The translations under genes and the position numbers were made by a program. Positions 6,075 through 8,113 of a stretch of DNA of 8,113 bases are shown piece after piece (position 1 is the stretch's first letter; each line of letters starts with the position of its first letter). Under the pieces are notes generated by a model. The model did not search any database, had not been told where the DNA came from, and saw nothing but the letters and a program-made list of their open reading frames with translations. The stretch is taken from NCBI GenBank assembly GCA_049658145.1, contig JBASOJ010000020.1, forward strand, positions 1 through 8,113, read 5' to 3'. This DNA is from UBA6100 sp049658145. Lineage in GTDB: Bacteria > Actinomycetota > Coriobacteriia > Anaerosomatales > Anaerosomataceae.

Positions 6075-6650
6075 GTGAACGATCGCGTACAAGCCGCAGA
6101 GGTTCTCGCCAGTCATGCAGGCGATGCTCCATGGGTCGCGCACTGTCGCGCCGTTGCGCGTGCGGCTGAGGCGATCGGCTCGGCCCTGACGGCAGCCCAG
6201 AGTGTCGATGTCGATCTGCTCTGGTCTACCGCGCTGCTGCACGACATCGGTCGTTCAGTCACTCACGATCCTGTGCTGCATGGCGTCGAGGGCTATCGGC
6301 TGCTCAGCGGAATGGGCCACGACGAAGCTGCCTACGTGTGTGCGTCTCACGTGCTGTTCGGATTGAATGCCGCGGAGGCCATCGAGTGCGGTCTGCCCGC
6401 GCGTGACTTCATTCCCCGTACCCTCGAGCAGCGTATCGTGCCGCTCGCGGACTTCCTGATAAATGTCGACAGGCCCACGACCCTGCAGCAGCGCTTCGAA
6501 TCGCTCCGGGCGCGCAACGAATCCAACCCGTGGTTCTTGGCGCGCCTCGATCGCGCTCATGCGGTCAGTATCGCGTTCATGGAGCAGCTCGAAGAGCAGT
6601 TGGACGGCTCCATTGAGACCCTGGTCGCGCGGTTCGCCGGGTGTTCGTAG
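6075..6650 (+). CDS. Small HD-domain metal-dependent phosphohydrolase, substrate unknown
   Basis: A single HD domain fills most of the 191 residues. The metal ligands are visible: H23 (in WVAHCRAV), H56-D57 in LLHDIGR, H69 and H92 in helical positions after it, and D126 in PLADFLIN. This H...HD...D pattern with HDIG-like context marks the HD phosphohydrolase superfamily, whose members cleave phosphoesters of nucleotides and signalling molecules. No other domain, signal peptide or membrane segment is seen. The last 40 residues are helical and charged. GTG 6075 is chosen because AGGA lies nine bases upstream and the domain begins soon after. It follows pabBC on the same strand after 91 bases, with hairpins between them, so co-transcription is possible but not shown. 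A folate-pathway role cannot be claimed from position alone. Confidence 0.85.
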   Translation: MNDRVQAAEVLASHAGDAPWVAHCRAVARAAEAIGSALTAAQSVDVDLLWSTALLHDIGRSVTHDPVLHGVEGYRLLSGMGHDEAAYVCASHVLFGLNAAEAIECGLPARDFIPRTLEQRIVPLADFLINVDRPTTLQQRFESLRARNESNPWFLARLDRAHAVSIAFMEQLEEQLDGSIETLVARFAGCS

Positions 6651-6726
6651 GCTCATGTTGGAACTGCACCGTCCAGCTCTCTTCTTCTCGTGAAACGCCC
6701 CGGGTTTGGCAGAGTCACTCACGCTG

Positions 6727-6777
6727 GGACCGCCCCGCGGATTTATTGCCCGATTTGTCGCCCAAATACATGGTGAC
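6727..6777. repeat. Dispersed repeat, copy B
   Basis: Direct-orientation counterpart of the 54-bp repeat at 3624-3677, exactly 3100 bp away across the conserved 29-base core. GGACCG at its left and GCCCAAATACATGGTGAC at its right are shared. The minus-strand reading T-V-T-M-Y-L-G-D-K-S-G-N-K-S parallels copy A. Its right edge overlaps by five bases the start of a long inverted repeat. Confidence 0.6.
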
Positions 6778-6846
6778 TGTTGGTACTCGTTGGTACCTAT
6801 TGGGACTCACCGCAGCTCCGCTGTACCAACGAGTCCCAATAGTCAC
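6773..6846. repeat. 24-bp near-perfect inverted repeat with 26-base loop
   Basis: The left arm 6773-6796 and right arm 6823-6846 pair at 22 of 24 positions. The loop 6797-6822 contains a further TATTGGGACTC that repeats part of the arms (TGTTGGTACTC in the left arm), so alternative foldings exist. In RNA form this is a very stable hairpin. The arms are AT-richer than the surrounding genes. It might be a recombinase or regulator binding site, a MITE-like remnant, or a transcription stop. No T-run follows on the plus strand. Confidence 0.75.
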
Positions 6847-6855
6847 AAGCACAAT

Positions 6856-6883
6856 CAGGATTCGAATTCCCTTGGGGGCACCA
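6856..6883 (+). other. tRNA 3'-end-like fragment, possible attachment-site remnant
   Basis: The piece follows tRNA geometry exactly: loop TTCGAAT at 6861-6867, then TCCCT as the 3' half of the T stem, seven bases TGGGGGC as the acceptor strand, A as discriminator, and CCA at 6881-6883. The 5' half of the T stem (CAGGA) pairs at only three of five positions. No anticodon arm, D arm or 5' acceptor strand precedes it, so it is not a functional tRNA. Integrative elements that target tRNA 3' ends leave such copies at their borders. Confidence 0.4.
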
Positions 6884-7020
6884 CAAAACCGCAGGTCACA
6901 GGCCCGAAATTCCCTTTTGCGTGCCTGAAATCGGGCTACAATTCGAGGCCTTCTGAGGGCTCTCCGGAGGACAAAACCGCAGCTCAAAGGCCATTTCGGT
7001 CCCAATTTGTCGCCCAAAAA
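6883..7020. repeat. Imperfect tandem duplication with 88-bp offset
   Basis: The 22 bases at 6883-6904 (ACAAAACCGCAG, then GTCACAGGCC) recur at 6971-6992 (same first 12, then CTCAAAGGCC) with two mismatches. Weaker similarity continues into TTCCCTTTTGCGTGCC versus GTCCCAATTTGTCGCC. The first unit starts at the CCA end of the tRNA-like piece. Further CCCGATTTGT-type motifs lie at 7001-7020 and 7058-7079. These look like degenerated copies of one parent sequence. Confidence 0.5.
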
Positions 7021-7168
7021 TCCCTGTTGCTGCAAGTCGGCCCTCGACATCGCCTTGTTGCCCGATTTGTTGCCCGATTGAACTCGATATTCGTTGGTCT
7101 CAGATTCCTTCTGAGGCCGCCAATCTACTTGCGTAAAACAGCGTTGAGCGCTACCTTATGAAAGTGAA

Positions 7169-7978
7169 ATGGCGATTCAAGACGTGACAGGCCCTGAAGA
7201 GGTCTCGGCGTTCGTCGACCAGCTTCAGGCAACGGGGACTTACACGTTCTCTCACGCCGATGCGCGAGCCGCGCTGACGACGTCCGAGATAGCGGTCGAC
7301 AACGCCCTGCGTCGGCTCAAGAAGCGCGGCCGGATCGTGGCTCCGCGTCGGGGCTTCTACGTGATCGTGCCCACCGAGTACCGCACGGCCGGCTCTCCGC
7401 CGCCCTCATGGTTCATCGACGACCTGATGGGCTTTCTCGGCCAGCCCTACTACGTGGGGTTGCTATCTGCAGCGGCCATCCACGGTGCTTCTCATCAGCA
7501 GCCGATGACGTTTCAGGTCGTCACCGACCGTCCCACCCGCGAGGGCGTGGCGGCGCGCGCGCGCATCACCTTTCACATGAGCCGCCAGGTCGCCGAGACT
7601 CCCGCCACCCAGGTTCAAACCGAGACCGGCACCATGCTCGTGTCCACGCCTGAATCGACGGCGTTCGATCTCGTGCGCTACTCGGAGGCCTGCGGTGGCT
7701 GGAGCAATGTCGCCACGGTGCTGCTCGAGCTCGCTGAGCGCTTCGAACCCGAAGCTCTCGGCGCGGTCGCGCAACTGCGCAAGACCCCCGAGATCCAGCG
7801 CCTCGGCTACCTGCTGGACCGAGCCGGTCAGCCCCGGCTGGCCGACCCGTTGCTCCGAGTTCTTGGCTCCAGGCGGTATCGGCCCGTTCTACTCGCTCCC
7901 GACGCGCCCCAGAGCGGCGCCGATGCCGTCAGTCCCTGGCGCGTGATCCCGAACCTGGCCGTGGAGACTGATCTGTGA
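7169..7978 (+). CDS. abiEi: AbiEi-family antitoxin of a type IV toxin-antitoxin system
   Basis: Antitoxin and transcriptional autorepressor of the AbiE phage-defence system. The 269 residues begin with a winged-helix region (about 10-65: ALTTSEIAVDNALRRLKKRG followed by RIVAPRRGFYVIVP). The AbiEi core follows, with PPSWFIDDLMGFLGQPYYVG, LLSAAAIHGASHQQP, ITFHMSRQ and STPESTAFDLVRY. A helical C-terminal part follows that (LGAVAQLRKTPEIQRLGYLL). Length and order fit full AbiEi antitoxins, which silence the cognate nucleotidyltransferase and repress their own promoter. The stop overlaps the start of the toxin gene by four bases (GTGA), so the two are translationally coupled. The ATG at 7169 has no good Shine-Dalgarno; a GTG five codons later is an alternative. 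It lies next to apparent integration debris, in keeping with transfer as defence cargo. Confidence 0.88.
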   Translation: MAIQDVTGPEEVSAFVDQLQATGTYTFSHADARAALTTSEIAVDNALRRLKKRGRIVAPRRGFYVIVPTEYRTAGSPPPSWFIDDLMGFLGQPYYVGLLSAAAIHGASHQQPMTFQVVTDRPTREGVAARARITFHMSRQVAETPATQVQTETGTMLVSTPESTAFDLVRYSEACGGWSNVATVLLELAERFEPEALGAVAQLRKTPEIQRLGYLLDRAGQPRLADPLLRVLGSRRYRPVLLAPDAPQSGADAVSPWRVIPNLAVETDL

Positions 7979-8113
7979 TTCCTCGGGCCCAAATCACGGC
8001 TTGGAGAGCTTCGGCGCCGTGGCCCCAAGACGAGCAGGTCGAACAGGACCTGGTCCTGTCGAGAGCCCTCACCGCGATCTTCGGCCGTCCTTCCTTGCGG
8101 GAGTCGCTGGCCT
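7975..8113 (+). CDS. abiEii: AbiEii-family nucleotidyltransferase toxin, N-terminal fragment
   Basis: The GTG at 7975 overlaps the antitoxin stop by four bases and opens a frame that runs off the window after 46 codons. It reads VIPRAQITAWRASAPWPQDE, then QVEQDLVLSRALTAIF, then GRPSLRES. This is the characteristic opening of the AbiEii/AbiGii group (IPRAxITAWRxxAPWP, QVEQDL-ISRALVxIF). AbiEii toxins are nucleotidyltransferases that arrest growth. The catalytic GG-T and D-x-D type motifs lie beyond the window, so intactness cannot be judged. Confidence 0.85.
   Translation, partial: MIPRAQITAWRASAPWPQDEQVEQDLVLSRALTAIFGRPSLRESLA

Larger units (their letters stand above)
6651..7168. other. Gene-free patchwork of repeats, probable decayed integration site
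   Basis: About 500 bases separate the HD gene from abiEi, visibly lower in GC than the flanking genes. No intact gene is supported. The stretch holds dispersed repeat B, a 24-bp inverted repeat, a tRNA 3'-end-like piece, an imperfect 88-bp duplication, and further CCCGATTTGT-GCCC motifs. Minus-strand frames read G-D-K-S-G-N-K-S near 6745-6770 and S-G-N-K-S-G-N-K plus G-D-K-L-G-P-K near 7000-7080. These resemble low-complexity tails of actinobacterial tyrosine recombinases. Since the tails would read toward a tRNA 3' end, the layout matches a worn tRNA-targeted integration boundary. This is inference; no recombinase catalytic motif is present. Confidence 0.4.

Noticed and set aside
6255..6722. 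Minus-strand open frame of 155 codons opposite the HD gene
   Set aside because: It is antisense to a clear HD domain; long shadow frames are expected in high-GC DNA.
6856..6883. A complete tRNA gene
   Set aside because: Only the T loop and 3' acceptor half are present; no anticodon or D arm can be built upstream, and the T stem is broken at two pairs.
6715..7050. Minus-strand open frame of 111 codons
   Set aside because: It crosses the inverted repeat and the tRNA-like piece (the stretch GAPKGIRIL is typical of antisense tRNA translation). No domain or ribosome site is visible, so it is treated as debris.

Overview
The window is high-GC DNA with GTG starts, strong Shine-Dalgarno sites and short gene overlaps. 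It most resembles an actinobacterium with anaerobic metabolism, possibly of the Coriobacteriia/OPB41 side of Actinomycetota. That placement is inferred from gene content and base composition; no rRNA or marker gene is present to test it.

Left edge (1-258): the left end of an IS21-family insertion sequence, read leftwards. It has the first 13 codons of the istA transposase and a terminal array of five TGATCGGCTT repeats at 23-24 bp period. The array ends in CA at 258, about 95 bp beyond the 3' end of the next operon.

Minus-strand operon (354-3278): an anaerobic class III ribonucleotide reductase in three genes. The large NrdD chain (GTG start at 3278) has an ATP cone, a catalytic barrel and a zinc knuckle, but stops before the glycyl-radical segment. 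That segment is a separate 61-residue protein with its own ribosome binding site. The radical SAM activase NrdG follows. The roughly 300-base leader upstream holds an almost textbook cobalamin riboswitch, a hairpin that would hide the nrdD Shine-Dalgarno, and two NrdR-like boxes exactly 32 bp apart. The likely logic is that a B12-independent reductase is switched off when cobalamin is plentiful, with dNTP-sensing NrdR as a second control. A B12-dependent class II enzyme elsewhere in the genome is predicted but not seen here.

Middle (3591-6650, plus strand): a 54-bp dispersed repeat, a 5'-truncated coding remnant, a PabB-PabC fusion for p-aminobenzoate synthesis, and a small HD-domain hydrolase gene behind a hairpin-rich leader.

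Right part (6651-8113): a roughly 500-base patchwork without an intact gene. It holds a second copy of the dispersed repeat, a 24-bp inverted repeat, a piece with the exact geometry of a tRNA 3' end, an 88-bp imperfect duplication, and minus-strand frames that look like worn integrase tails. It leads into an AbiEi/AbiEii type IV toxin-antitoxin pair; the toxin gene runs off the window. The simplest reading is a decayed integration boundary with abiE as island cargo. The best candidate for something notable is the split class III reductase under combined cobalamin-riboswitch and NrdR control.
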